6,612 nucleotides of DNA from Acidobacterium sp. (GCA_003152595.1 PMAM01000142.1:16031-22642); one strand, 5' to 3'; counted from the stretch's first letter, positions 1 to 5,495 are shown. Translations and numbers: made by a program. The notes: a model not told the origin generated them from the sequence alone.

Positions 1-258
1 GGCGACGCGTGGATGAAGCAGATGAGCGAGGCGACCGGCGGCCGCGTGATCAACGTCGGCAACAACGGCAAGAAACTCGAAGACGCCTTCGATCAGATCG
101 AGCAGGAACTCCGCACCCAGTACGTCGCGCAGTATGTTCCGGGCAACAAAACGATGGACGGCCGATTCCGCAAGATCGACATTGCCTGCCATGACCAGGA
201 CGGCGACCTGAAAATCCAGGCGCGAAAGGGATACTTCGCCGTGGGCGATGAAGACTGA
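1..258 (+). CDS. VWFA-related acidobacterial protein, C-terminal fragment
   Basis: The frame is open from the first base (Gly-Asp-Ala-Trp-Met...) and ends at TGA 256-258, leaving 85 residues of a protein that begins outside the window. The visible part matches the end of the VWFA-related proteins abundant in acidobacteria: a TGGRVI strand-turn, a helix of the form LEDAFDQIEQELRTQY, then QYVPGN, a DGRFRKIDI strand and the closing ARKGYF. The metal-binding MIDAS residues of the VWA fold would lie upstream and cannot be checked. Such proteins are commonly exported or envelope-associated and their ligands are mostly unknown, so no specific role can be given. The gene converges on the acetyltransferase gene, with the inverted-repeat element between them. 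The start codon and signal peptide are outside the window. Family assignment is by motif recognition and fairly secure; function is not. Confidence 0.8.
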   Translation, partial: GDAWMKQMSEATGGRVINVGNNGKKLEDAFDQIEQELRTQYVAQYVPGNKTMDGRFRKIDIACHDQDGDLKIQARKGYFAVGDED

Positions 259-263
259 AAAGA

Positions 264-386
264 GAGTTTAGAGTTTAGGGATCAGAGTTTAGCGGCGTCC
301 TCATTCGTCCCGGCGCTTTGTCAGGATCGTCTGCTGCTGATTCCACAGAGCCGAAACCCTGAGGCTAAACTCTAAACTCCAAACTC
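264..386. repeat. GAGTTTAG inverted-repeat element between convergent genes
   Basis: Three copies of GAGTTTAG lie at 264-271, 271-278 and 285-292, with the first two sharing one G. Three complementary units follow: CTAAACTC at 365-372 and 372-379, and a one-mismatch CCAAACTC at 379-386. Positions 264-278 and 365-379 form a perfect 15-bp inverted repeat around an 86-bp centre. The centre has a weaker internal match (CGGCGCTTTGT near 311 against ACAGAGCCG near 345). The arms are AT-rich in an otherwise GC-rich region. The right arm contains the stop codon (372-374) and the last four residue codons of the minus-strand acetyltransferase. It could be a dispersed REP/MITE-like element or a bidirectional transcription-end structure. 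No transposase or clear target duplication is visible. Confidence 0.7.
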
Positions 387-926
387 AGCCTTTCTCGCCC
401 GCCACTCCTCCGCGGTGATCTCCCAAACCTCGCTCAGCTGCCTGCCAGACACAAGGTTGCGCTCCTCGGTCCCGATCAGGCGCATGCCCGTCTTCTCCGA
501 GATGCGGCGCGACGCGGCGTTCGCAACCGCCTTCGGAGCGCGCAGAACCGGAAAGCCGAGCACCTCGAACCAGTAATCGTTCACCGCGAAGACGGCCTCG
601 GTCATCAGGCCCTCGCAGCGCCATTCCGGCACCAGCCAAAATCCGCGGTGCTCCCTCTCGCCACGAATGAGACCAATCGCCCCGATGATCCGCCCGGGCT
701 CTTCCTTCCGCCGCAGCGTCCAGTGCCACTCTTCACCGCGGGCCATCGCGGGCAGCGCGCGATCACGAATGTACGCAAGCGCGCCGTCGCGCGGGTAAGG
801 CCAGGGCACGACGGCATTGAGGTACTTCACGATCTCCCACTGCGGAAAAATCTGCTGGATCGGCTCAGCGTCCTCAAGGGTGAGCGGGCGCAGCACCAGG
901 CGCGGCGTTTCAAGCGTGGGAGCCAT
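372..926 (-). CDS. GNAT family N-acetyltransferase (RimJ/RimL type)
   Basis: This 184-residue protein has the size and motif order of RimJ/RimL-like GNAT enzymes, which transfer acetyl from acetyl-CoA to an amino group. The N-terminus has the hallmark TPRLVLRPL (residues 7-15). IGAIGLI (81-87) is the central strand, EWRCEGLMTEAV (101-112) lies at the acetyl-CoA pyrophosphate loop (R103 and G106 of the R/Q-x-x-G-x-G/A pattern), and NAASRRISEKTGMR (136-149) is the conserved helix near the C-terminus. There is no signal peptide or membrane segment, so it is probably cytoplasmic. The substrate cannot be read from sequence: ribosomal proteins, antibiotics and small amines are all possible. The ATG at 924-926 places the TPRL motif where the family has it, but no strong Shine-Dalgarno precedes it. 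The last residues (EFGV) and the stop are encoded inside the inverted-repeat element, so the native C-terminus may have been replaced. Confidence 0.9.
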   Translation of the reverse strand: MAPTLETPRLVLRPLTLEDAEPIQQIFPQWEIVKYLNAVVPWPYPRDGALAYIRDRALPAMARGEEWHWTLRRKEEPGRIIGAIGLIRGEREHRGFWLVPEWRCEGLMTEAVFAVNDYWFEVLGFPVLRAPKAVANAASRRISEKTGMRLIGTEERNLVSGRQLSEVWEITAEEWRARKAEFGV

Positions 927-988
927 GCTTAGCGGAGAGCTGTTTTGCCGATAGCGTATCGCGATTCAGCCGGCTGGCAAACCATTCG

Positions 989-1019
989 GGGCGGGTGGGA
1001 CCGGCCCAGGGAACCGCCC
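989..1019 (-). terminator. Possible hairpin terminator after the DUF3617 gene
   Basis: Immediately after the DUF3617 stop (reading the minus strand) there is a 6-bp GGGCGG/CCGCCC stem (989-994 with 1014-1019) enclosing a second TGGG/CCCA stem (996-999 with 1005-1008). No T-run follows, so it is not a canonical intrinsic terminator. The position right behind a stop codon is the main support. Confidence 0.3.
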
Positions 1020-1550
1020 TCACTCGTGGATGACTTTGCTTTCGCCCGGCTTCACGCTGCCGCAATCGGCGCTCAGGTATTTCGTCTTCATGGTCATGTG
1101 CATCGTCATGCCCTGGGGAAAGGCCGCGCCGCTCATCTTCATATCCATAAAGCCGTGCCCGTTCTCGGTATCGTCGATGAGCATCTCGAAGTGGATGGTG
1201 GTGGAATAGCCACCCTGATTCGAGCAGGCCTGATCGAAAGTGACCTTGTGGCTGTCCTGCTGGAAGTTGGACTGGGTGCATTCAGTGTTTTGCTGGTGCT
1301 TCTGTGCGCCCTGAATGTCTTTGCTCCAGCTCTCCGGCGTCAAACAGCCCTGGGTGACGGTCGTGCGGCCGTTGCCCATTGCCCGGCCCATCGGTGAGTC
1401 GGGAGCGCCGGAGATGGCGGTGGTGGTTTCCGATTGCCAGAGGCCCATTTTGATCGGCGGCGGCATCACCGAGGGGTTTTGTGCGAGGGCAAGCGTCGAG
1501 AGCGTCAGGAGCGTCGTGACCGATGCAGCCGGGATCAGGCGGATTCTCAT
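1020..1550 (-). CDS. Secreted DUF3617 domain protein
   Basis: This is a 176-residue exported protein of unknown function. Residues 1-23 form a Sec signal peptide: positive start MRIR, hydrophobic core, and ALA-Q cleavage site after residue 23. The mature part opens with PPPIKMGLWQSETT, the entry motif of the DUF3617 family (normally KPGLWE/QxT). Four cysteines follow, at C69 in GCLTPES, C91, C109 and C163, a pattern suited to two disulfides in the periplasm. A methionine-rich stretch (residues 124-155, MLIDD...MDMKMS...MTMHMTMKTK) is unusual and might bind metal or be oxidation-sensitive; that is inference only. The ATG at 1548-1550 is preceded by GAGG with a 9-nt spacer, which supports the start. 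The acetyltransferase gene follows 93 bp downstream on the same strand with a hairpin between, so the two are probably separate transcripts. Family is fairly certain; role unknown. Confidence 0.82.
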   Translation of the reverse strand: MRIRLIPAASVTTLLTLSTLALAQNPSVMPPPIKMGLWQSETTTAISGAPDSPMGRAMGNGRTTVTQGCLTPESWSKDIQGAQKHQQNTECTQSNFQQDSHKVTFDQACSNQGGYSTTIHFEMLIDDTENGHGFMDMKMSGAAFPQGMTMHMTMKTKYLSADCGSVKPGESKVIHE

Positions 1551-1638
1551 GGAGGGCTACCTCACTGGCGAGATCTTCAGGTGAGCAGCGTTATAGCATG
1601 GCCGGCGATCCGGTGACCACAGAGAATGGCTCCTGAGC

Positions 1639-1661
1639 AGCCCGATCAGCCTTCCCGGGCT
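1639..1661 (-). terminator. Possible hairpin terminator after the 1662-2126 gene
   Basis: A 6-bp AGCCCG/CGGGCT inverted repeat (1639-1644 with 1656-1661) with an 11-nt loop directly abuts the stop codon of the minus-strand gene ending at 1662. There is no T-run. Placement is the main support. Confidence 0.3.
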
Positions 1662-2126
1662 TTACCGGTGCCCCTGATTTTCAGGTTGTTCCCAGGCCGG
1701 GACAGGTCGCTGGCTCTCCGGCAGATCGCGGCCTTTTACCCGGTCGTAAAGATACGCGTCGCTCACCGTCCCCAGCGCCTCGTTGTAGAGAGTCACCGAG
1801 CCGGTGACCTCCTTCAGTTCCTCGACGAAGTTGTGGAGGCTCGTCAGACGATCGGCGGTCGCCGGAAACTCGGCCATGCTGGTGTGGAAGAATTTCTGGA
1901 AGCCTCGATCGACCAGTTGAGCGATTTCGCCATTGATTACCGGGCCTGGACGGACGACCATGCGCAGGCCGGCCGCGTTGTCCGCCTTTTCGAGGACAAT
2001 CGCGCTTCCATTTTTCGAGATGCGCTCCTGATTTGCGACTCCGCTGACGGGCTGAACATCGAACTGAAGGCGGCGGAGTTCGCTCAGAACTTCGTCCCAC
2101 GTGCGCTGGCGCGGTTTTTTGAGCAT
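1662..2126 (-). CDS. Hypothetical cytoplasmic protein
   Basis: I do not recognise this 154-residue protein. It has no signal peptide, membrane segment or metal-binding cluster. The N-terminal third (RTWDEVLSELRRLQFDVQPV, then KNGSAIVLEKADNAAGLRMVVRPGPVINGEIAQLVDRGFQKFF) alternates predicted helix and strand like a small alpha/beta domain. A helical stretch follows (TADRLTSLHNFVEELKEVTG), and the tail is polar and Pro-rich (PESQRPVPAWEQPENQGHR) and probably disordered. The ATG at 2124-2126 has a GGGGAG element 9 nt upstream, and codon use is like that of the neighbours, so it appears to be a real gene. It is divergent from the cysteine synthase gene and shares its 134-bp upstream spacer. That could mean shared regulation, but nothing shows a functional link to sulfur metabolism. 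A long plus-strand frame over the same DNA lacks comparable start signals. Confidence 0.7.
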   Translation of the reverse strand: MLKKPRQRTWDEVLSELRRLQFDVQPVSGVANQERISKNGSAIVLEKADNAAGLRMVVRPGPVINGEIAQLVDRGFQKFFHTSMAEFPATADRLTSLHNFVEELKEVTGSVTLYNEALGTVSDAYLYDRVKGRDLPESQRPVPAWEQPENQGHR

Positions 2127-2172
2127 GACGGCAAACTCCCCGGAAAATCGGCCAGCCGCTACACTGAACGAA

Positions 2173-2208
2173 AGCGCCAGCCTGTAGTCTCAGGGTCGCA
2201 CAGGCGCT
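2173..2208. promoter_or_regulatory. Imperfect inverted repeat in the divergent spacer
   Basis: Arms AGCGCC-AG-CCTGT (2173-2185) and ACAGG-CGCT (2200-2208) can pair as AGCGCC/GGCGCT or as CCTGT/ACAGG around a short loop. They lie between the divergent hypothetical gene and the cysteine synthase gene, where operators and promoters should be. No convincing -35/-10 pair was found on either strand of the 2127-2260 spacer, so a regulatory role is inferred from position only. Confidence 0.25.
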
Positions 2209-2250
2209 CGCTCGCTGCAATTGACCGCTGCATCCATTAGTAATGGGCTC

Positions 2251-2254
2251 AGGA
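2251..2254 (+). promoter_or_regulatory. Ribosome binding site deciding the cysM start
   Basis: AGGA lies 6 nt before the ATG at 2261. The alternative in-frame ATG at 2243 has no Shine-Dalgarno-like sequence upstream and would add six residues (MGSGLG) before the family's usual beginning, so 2261 is preferred. Confidence 0.6.
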
Positions 2255-2260
2255 TTGGGA

Positions 2261-3211
2261 ATGGCGACACTGGCCGCAACGAAGACGAATCTTCCGGGCT
2301 CGACACCAGGCTCGACGCTGCTCGATCGCATCGGCAATACACCCCTGGTGCGTCTGGAGCGGATCGCGGCGGAGCTGCCTGGCGTGCAAATTCTTGCCAA
2401 GGCGGAGTGGACCAATCCTGGCGGATCGGTAAAGGATCGCGCCGTCGTGGCGATTGTTCTGGAAGCCATGCGCCAGGAAAAGCTGTGCCCAGGCATGCGC
2501 CTGCTGGACGCGACCAGCGGCAACACCGGCATCGCCTACGCGATGCTCGGTGCTGCCATGGCCTTTCCGGTAACGCTCTGCATGCCGTCGAACGTCTCGC
2601 CCGAGCGCAAGCGAATTCTGAAGGCCTACGGAGCCGAAGTGGTCTGGACCGACCCGGCGGAGAGCAGCGACGGCGCCATCCGCAAGGCGCGCGAGTTGGC
2701 AAAAGATCGGCAGTACTACTACGCCGACCAGTACAGCAACGATGCCAACTGGCGCGCGCACTACAACGGAACCGGCAGGGAAATCATCGAGCAAACCCAC
2801 GGGCGCATCACGCACTTCATCGCGGGACTGGGCACCAGCGGGACCTTCACAGGCGTGTCGCGGCGGCTCAAGGAAGCGAATCCGCAGATCGAATGCATCT
2901 CCATGCAGCCGGACTCGCCGTTCCACGGCCTCGAAGGCCTGAAGCACATGGCCACGGCCATCGTCCCAAAGATCTACGATCCCAACCTCGCCGACCGCAA
3001 TGTCGAGGTTGAAACGGAGGCAGCCTATACGATGGCGAAGCGCCTGGCGCGCACCGAGGGCCTGCTCGTCGGCATTTCGGCCGCTGCTGCCGTTGCCGCC
3101 GCGCTGCGCATTGGGGAAGAGCAAGCCGCCCAGGGAAAAGAAGCCGTCATTGTTACGATTTTGCCCGACGCTGCGGACAAATACCTGAGCGAACGATTCT
3201 GGGAGGAATGA
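2261..3211 (+). CDS. cysM: Cysteine synthase, CysM type (sulfur-carrier dependent)
   Basis: This is a PLP fold-type II cysteine synthase of 316 residues from ATG 2261. Conserved elements in order are LLDRIGNTPLVRL; NPGGSVKDR with the Schiff-base lysine K58; SGNTG (86-90), which grips the amino-acid carboxylate; MPSNVSPERKRILKAYGAE; a QYSNDANWRAHYNGTG segment; and the PLP-phosphate loop GLGTSGT (189-195). The usual GISSGA near the C-terminus is GISAAAA here. By-eye alignment to M. tuberculosis CysM puts K228 (in GLKHM) opposite Arg220, the residue used there to bind O-phosphoserine. A positive residue is thus retained, but the donor (O-phosphoserine or O-acetylserine) is not proven. The neighbouring JAMM protease, sulfur carrier and MoeZ-type E1 argue that the sulfur source is a carrier thiocarboxylate rather than free sulfide. 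The stop overlaps the SD region of the next gene, giving tight translational coupling. Cytoplasmic. Confidence 0.9.
   Translation: MATLAATKTNLPGSTPGSTLLDRIGNTPLVRLERIAAELPGVQILAKAEWTNPGGSVKDRAVVAIVLEAMRQEKLCPGMRLLDATSGNTGIAYAMLGAAMAFPVTLCMPSNVSPERKRILKAYGAEVVWTDPAESSDGAIRKARELAKDRQYYYADQYSNDANWRAHYNGTGREIIEQTHGRITHFIAGLGTSGTFTGVSRRLKEANPQIECISMQPDSPFHGLEGLKHMATAIVPKIYDPNLADRNVEVETEAAYTMAKRLARTEGLLVGISAAAAVAAALRIGEEQAAQGKEAVIVTILPDAADKYLSERFWEE
3201..3206 (+). promoter_or_regulatory. Strong RBS fixing a TTG start for the JAMM gene
   Basis: GGGAGG sits inside the last codons of cysM, 6 nt before TTG 3213-3215. The nearby ATG at 3208, overlapping the cysM TGA, runs into a stop after five codons, so it cannot start the protease. 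The TTG is one base past the cysM stop codon. Confidence 0.75.
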
Positions 3212-3212
3212 T

Positions 3213-3722
3213 TTGCTGCGGCTGAGCCAGCAGGTTTACGACGCGATTCGCCAGCACGGCGAGGAGACGTATCCGCACGAGTGCTGCGGCGTATTGCTGG
3301 GCCGATTTCTGACCGAAAACAACGGCTCGGTGAACGAGATCGAGGACGCAATCCGCGCCGGCAATACCCGGACCGACTCGGCCCACAACCGCTACAACAT
3401 CGCTCCGCAGGAACTGGTGAAGATCCAGCGGATCGGGCGCGAACGGGAGTTGGAGATCGTCGGCTTCTACCACTCCCATCCGGATCATCCGGCGCAGTGG
3501 TCCCCGACGGATTTCGCCGAAGCCCACTGGCTGGGCTGCAGCTACGTGATTACCGCGGTCGAGAAGGGCGCTGCGCGCCAAACCAATTCGTTTCTGCTGA
3601 CCGGCTCGACGGAGGACGACAAAGCCTTCGCAAATGAGGCGATCGAGGTCACCGGACAACTCGATCCAGGGCTCGAGCCGGAACCTCAGGCAGACAGCGC
3701 TTCGGGTTTTGTTGCACAATAG
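3213..3722 (+). CDS. mec: JAMM/Mov34 (M67) metalloprotease, Mec-like
   Basis: This 169-residue zinc peptidase starts at TTG, fixed by a strong SD. The full JAMM signature is present: catalytic Glu23 in PHECCGVLLGR, then H87-S-H89 with x7-S97-x-x-D100 (HSHPDHPAQWSPTD), so zinc ligands H87, H89 and D100 and the supporting Ser are intact. In M. tuberculosis the equivalent Mec cleaves the CysO-cysteine adduct after CysO is loaded by CysM, releasing cysteine and regenerating the carrier. The same gene pair here, one base apart, supports that role. Because the adjacent carrier has residues after its Gly-Gly, this enzyme may also trim that tail, as QbsD does for QbsE in thioquinolobactin synthesis. 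The C-terminal 25 residues (from about G148) are acidic and low-complexity and probably not part of the fold. Cytoplasmic. A different ubiquitin-like substrate cannot be excluded. Confidence 0.9.
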   Translation: MLRLSQQVYDAIRQHGEETYPHECCGVLLGRFLTENNGSVNEIEDAIRAGNTRTDSAHNRYNIAPQELVKIQRIGRERELEIVGFYHSHPDHPAQWSPTDFAEAHWLGCSYVITAVEKGAARQTNSFLLTGSTEDDKAFANEAIEVTGQLDPGLEPEPQADSASGFVAQ

Positions 3723-3731
3723 ATAGTGAAG

Positions 3732-3827
3732 ATGGCAAACCTTCCCGAGACCGGCTTGCGGCGCGTGCCCTGCACGTTGACCTGTTGCTGTCTCTGTACC
3801 ATGGCACGACGCCCGTCGTGCCGCTAG
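3732..3827 (+). CDS. Candidate Cys-rich leader peptide upstream of the carrier gene
   Basis: A 31-codon frame in the mec-cysO gap encodes a peptide with six Cys codons (3771, 3783, 3786, 3789, 3795, 3819), including the run T-C-C-C-L-C-T. Its last codons and TAG (3825-3827) overlap or abut the hairpin at 3803-3822. Poly-Cys upstream frames that regulate cysteine genes by ribosome stalling are known in mycobacteria, and the downstream genes make cysteine, which is why this is listed. Against it: no Shine-Dalgarno precedes ATG 3732 or the in-frame GTG 3726, GTG 3765 or TTG 3777, and the Cys run comes from TGT/TGC/CTG low-complexity DNA. The +2-offset frame from 3773 reads HVDLLLSLYHG and is also open until a TGA near 3848, but has no start. 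The Cys frame is in phase with mec after its TAG. Confidence 0.28.
   Translation: MANLPETGLRRVPCTLTCCCLCTMARRPSCR
3803..3822 (+). promoter_or_regulatory. Perfect hairpin between mec and the carrier gene
   Basis: GGCACGAC (3803-3810) and GTCGTGCC (3815-3822) pair perfectly over 8 bp around a GCCC loop. It is the strongest local palindrome in the 3723-3885 gap. The nearest T-run (TTTT at 3843-3846) lies about 20 nt further on, so this is not a classical intrinsic terminator. It could be an attenuator, an mRNA-stability or processing hairpin, or a dispersed REP-like palindrome. It begins six bases after the last codon of the Cys run, within the footprint of a ribosome stalled there. Confidence 0.5.
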
Positions 3828-3885
3828 CGCCTCTTCGTCCCCTTTTCTGAAAGAATCGCAGTCCCCAACCCCAAGGACAACCGCC

Positions 3886-4197
3886 ATGACCATCGAAATC
3901 CCTACACCGCTCCGTGTCTATACCGGCAATCAGCCCAATGTCACCGTCCACGCCGATACGGTTTCCCAGGCGATCACGACCTTGATCGACGAGTTTCCGG
4001 ACTTCAGGAAGCACCTCTATACGCCGGAAGGGAAGCTGCGGTCGTTCGTCAATCTGTATCTGAACGACGAAGACATCCGGTATCTGCCGCAGCGGGAAGA
4101 GAGCGCGGTCAAGAGTTCCGACACGCTGACGATCATCCCCTCCATCGCCGGCGGCTCCTGGCCGGAGGGGCGGACGCGCCTTGCGGCGCAGAAGTAG
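3886..4197 (+). CDS. cysO: ThiS/MoaD/CysO-like sulfur carrier with a C-terminal extension
   Basis: This is a 103-residue beta-grasp (ubiquitin-like) carrier. The order of elements fits MoaD/CysO: an N-terminal strand (IPTPLRVYTGN), a helix TVSQAITTLIDEFPDFRKHLYTPEGKL, strand SFVNLYLNDEDIRYL, and the closing DTLTIIPSIAGG with the diglycine at G89-G90. In this family the terminal Gly is adenylated by an E1 enzyme and converted to a thiocarboxylate that donates sulfur. Here the protein continues for 13 residues (SWPEGRTRLAAQK) beyond Gly-Gly, and the terminal carboxylate is only available if this tail is removed. Without it the length (90) is close to M. tuberculosis CysO. AAGGA 8 nt upstream supports the ATG. 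It lies between the JAMM protease and the MoeZ-type E1. MoaD or ThiS function in cofactor synthesis is possible, but the cysteine-synthase context favours CysO. Confidence 0.87.
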   Translation: MTIEIPTPLRVYTGNQPNVTVHADTVSQAITTLIDEFPDFRKHLYTPEGKLRSFVNLYLNDEDIRYLPQREESAVKSSDTLTIIPSIAGGSWPEGRTRLAAQK

Positions 4198-4319
4198 CCG
4201 ACCACGCATACCCGTCGTCGCCGGTATCTCTACGAAAATGGCGCGAAGCGCGGCTGCCAGGACGGCTAGTCCCCATTTGCACCGCAGGCTGCTCAGACAG
4301 CATCCTTAAAGGAACAACC

Positions 4320-5495
4320 ATGGCCACCACCACCGAACCCATCACCCTCCCGCAGCTGTCCACCGAAGAAATGGCGCGCTACTCGCGCCACCTCATCCTG
4401 CCCGAAGTCGGCATGGAGGGGCAGCAGAAGCTGAAGGCGGCGAAGGTGCTGTGCATCGGCACGGGCGGCCTCGGCTCGCCGCTGGCGTTCTATCTGGCGG
4501 CCGCCGGAATTGGCACCCTCGGGCTGGTCGACTTCGACGTCGTCGACTCAAGCAACCTGCAGCGGCAGATCATCCACAGCACGAAGGACGTGGGGCGGTC
4601 CAAGATCGTTTCGGCGACCGAAAAGCTCACCGCGCTGAACCCCTTCCTGAATGTCGTGCAGCACGAGACGATGCTCACCAGCCAGAATGCGATCGAGATC
4701 ATCTCGCAGTACGACATCGTCGCGGACGGCACCGACAATTTCCCCACGCGCTATCTCGTCAACGATGCGTGCGTCCTCACCGGCAAGCCGAATGCGTATG
4801 GCTCCATCTTCCGCTTCGAGGGCCAGGCCAGCGTCTTTGCCACCGAGCACGGCCCGTGCTATCGCTGCCTCTATCCGGAGCCCCCGCCGCCCGGACTGGT
4901 CCCCTCATGCGCCGAAGGCGGCGTCCTCGGCATCCTGCCCGGCCTGGTGGGTGTGATCCAGGCGACCGAAGTGATCAAGCTGATCCTCGGCAAAGGCGAG
5001 CCGCTCATTGGCCGCCTGCTGCTGGTGAACTCCCTCGACATGAAGTTCCGCGAGCTGAAGCTGAGAAAGAATCCGGAGTGCCCCGTGTGCGGGAAGAACC
5101 CGACCGTGACAAAATTGATCGACTACCAGCAGTTCTGTGGCATTATCCCGGAGGCAAAGGTGGCAGCAGAGAAGAACGGCATCCCGCAAATGAGCGTGAC
5201 CGAGCTCAAGCAGAAGCTCGATGCCGGCGAAGACGTCTTCATCCTCGATGTACGCGAGCCGTACGAGTACCAGATTGCGCAGATCGGTGGACACCTGATC
5301 CCGCTCGGCGAGCTGCCAAATCGTTTGGGCGAGCTGGATACAGCGAAGAACATCGTGGTGCAGTGCAAGTCCGGCGGGCGCAGCCAGCGCGCCGCCGAGT
5401 TCCTGGCGCAGAACGGCTTCAGCAAGCTGCACAACCTGGCGGGCGGCATCCTGGCCTGGTCCAACGAGATCGACCCCGACGTGCCGCGGTACTAG
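4320..5495 (+). CDS. moeZ: MoeZ-type E1 adenylyl/sulfurtransferase (ThiF-rhodanese fusion)
   Basis: This 391-residue enzyme activates the C-terminal glycine of a sulfur carrier and then sulfurates it. Residues 18-260 form the ThiF/MoeB E1 domain: RYSRHLILPEVG, the ATP loop GTGGLGS (47-53), DFDVVDSSNLQRQ (71-83) with the adenylation residues, and DGTDNFPTRYLVND. A zinc site is formed by C180/C183 (CYRC) and C254/C257 (CPVC), and C197 lies in PSCAEGGVLG. Residues 290-391 form a rhodanese domain with FILDVREPYEY, active-site loop CKSGGRS (persulfide Cys349) and LAGGILAW. The fused layout matches MoeZ of M. tuberculosis, which charges CysO, rather than single-domain MoeB. AAAGGA 6 nt before ATG 4320 supports the start. 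It follows the carrier gene by 122 bp, in which I see no strong promoter or terminator. It could also charge MoaD or ThiS elsewhere in the genome. Cytoplasmic; no residue is missing. Confidence 0.93.
   Translation: MATTTEPITLPQLSTEEMARYSRHLILPEVGMEGQQKLKAAKVLCIGTGGLGSPLAFYLAAAGIGTLGLVDFDVVDSSNLQRQIIHSTKDVGRSKIVSATEKLTALNPFLNVVQHETMLTSQNAIEIISQYDIVADGTDNFPTRYLVNDACVLTGKPNAYGSIFRFEGQASVFATEHGPCYRCLYPEPPPPGLVPSCAEGGVLGILPGLVGVIQATEVIKLILGKGEPLIGRLLLVNSLDMKFRELKLRKNPECPVCGKNPTVTKLIDYQQFCGIIPEAKVAAEKNGIPQMSVTELKQKLDAGEDVFILDVREPYEYQIAQIGGHLIPLGELPNRLGELDTAKNIVVQCKSGGRSQRAAEFLAQNGFSKLHNLAGGILAWSNEIDPDVPRY

Noticed and set aside
953..980. Minus-strand TTGCCA with TACGCT at 16-bp spacing as promoter for the acetyltransferase
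   Set aside because: The -35 is good but the -10 matches only three of six positions, so it is not strong enough to list.
1626..2240. Plus-strand frame opposite the hypothetical gene at 1662-2126
   Set aside because: The minus-strand frame has a good Shine-Dalgarno, a sensible soluble-protein composition and a stop followed by a hairpin; the plus-strand frame has none of these.
2221..2246. TTGACC followed by TAATGG as a cysM promoter
   Set aside because: Spacing is only 14 bp and the -10 is poor; it also runs into the upstream alternative start.
1681..2532. Minus-strand frame spanning the spacer and the cysM start
   Set aside because: It overlaps two better-supported genes in other frames and has no recognisable domain or ribosome binding site.
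3723..3827. Stop-codon readthrough of mec into the Cys-rich frame, which is in phase
   Set aside because: Phase agreement has a one-in-three chance, no readthrough context is evident, and the JAMM domain is complete before the stop.
4240..4311. Small 23-codon frame before moeZ as a leader peptide
   Set aside because: No ribosome binding site, no Cys codons and no associated hairpin; Arg/Ala-rich as expected by chance.
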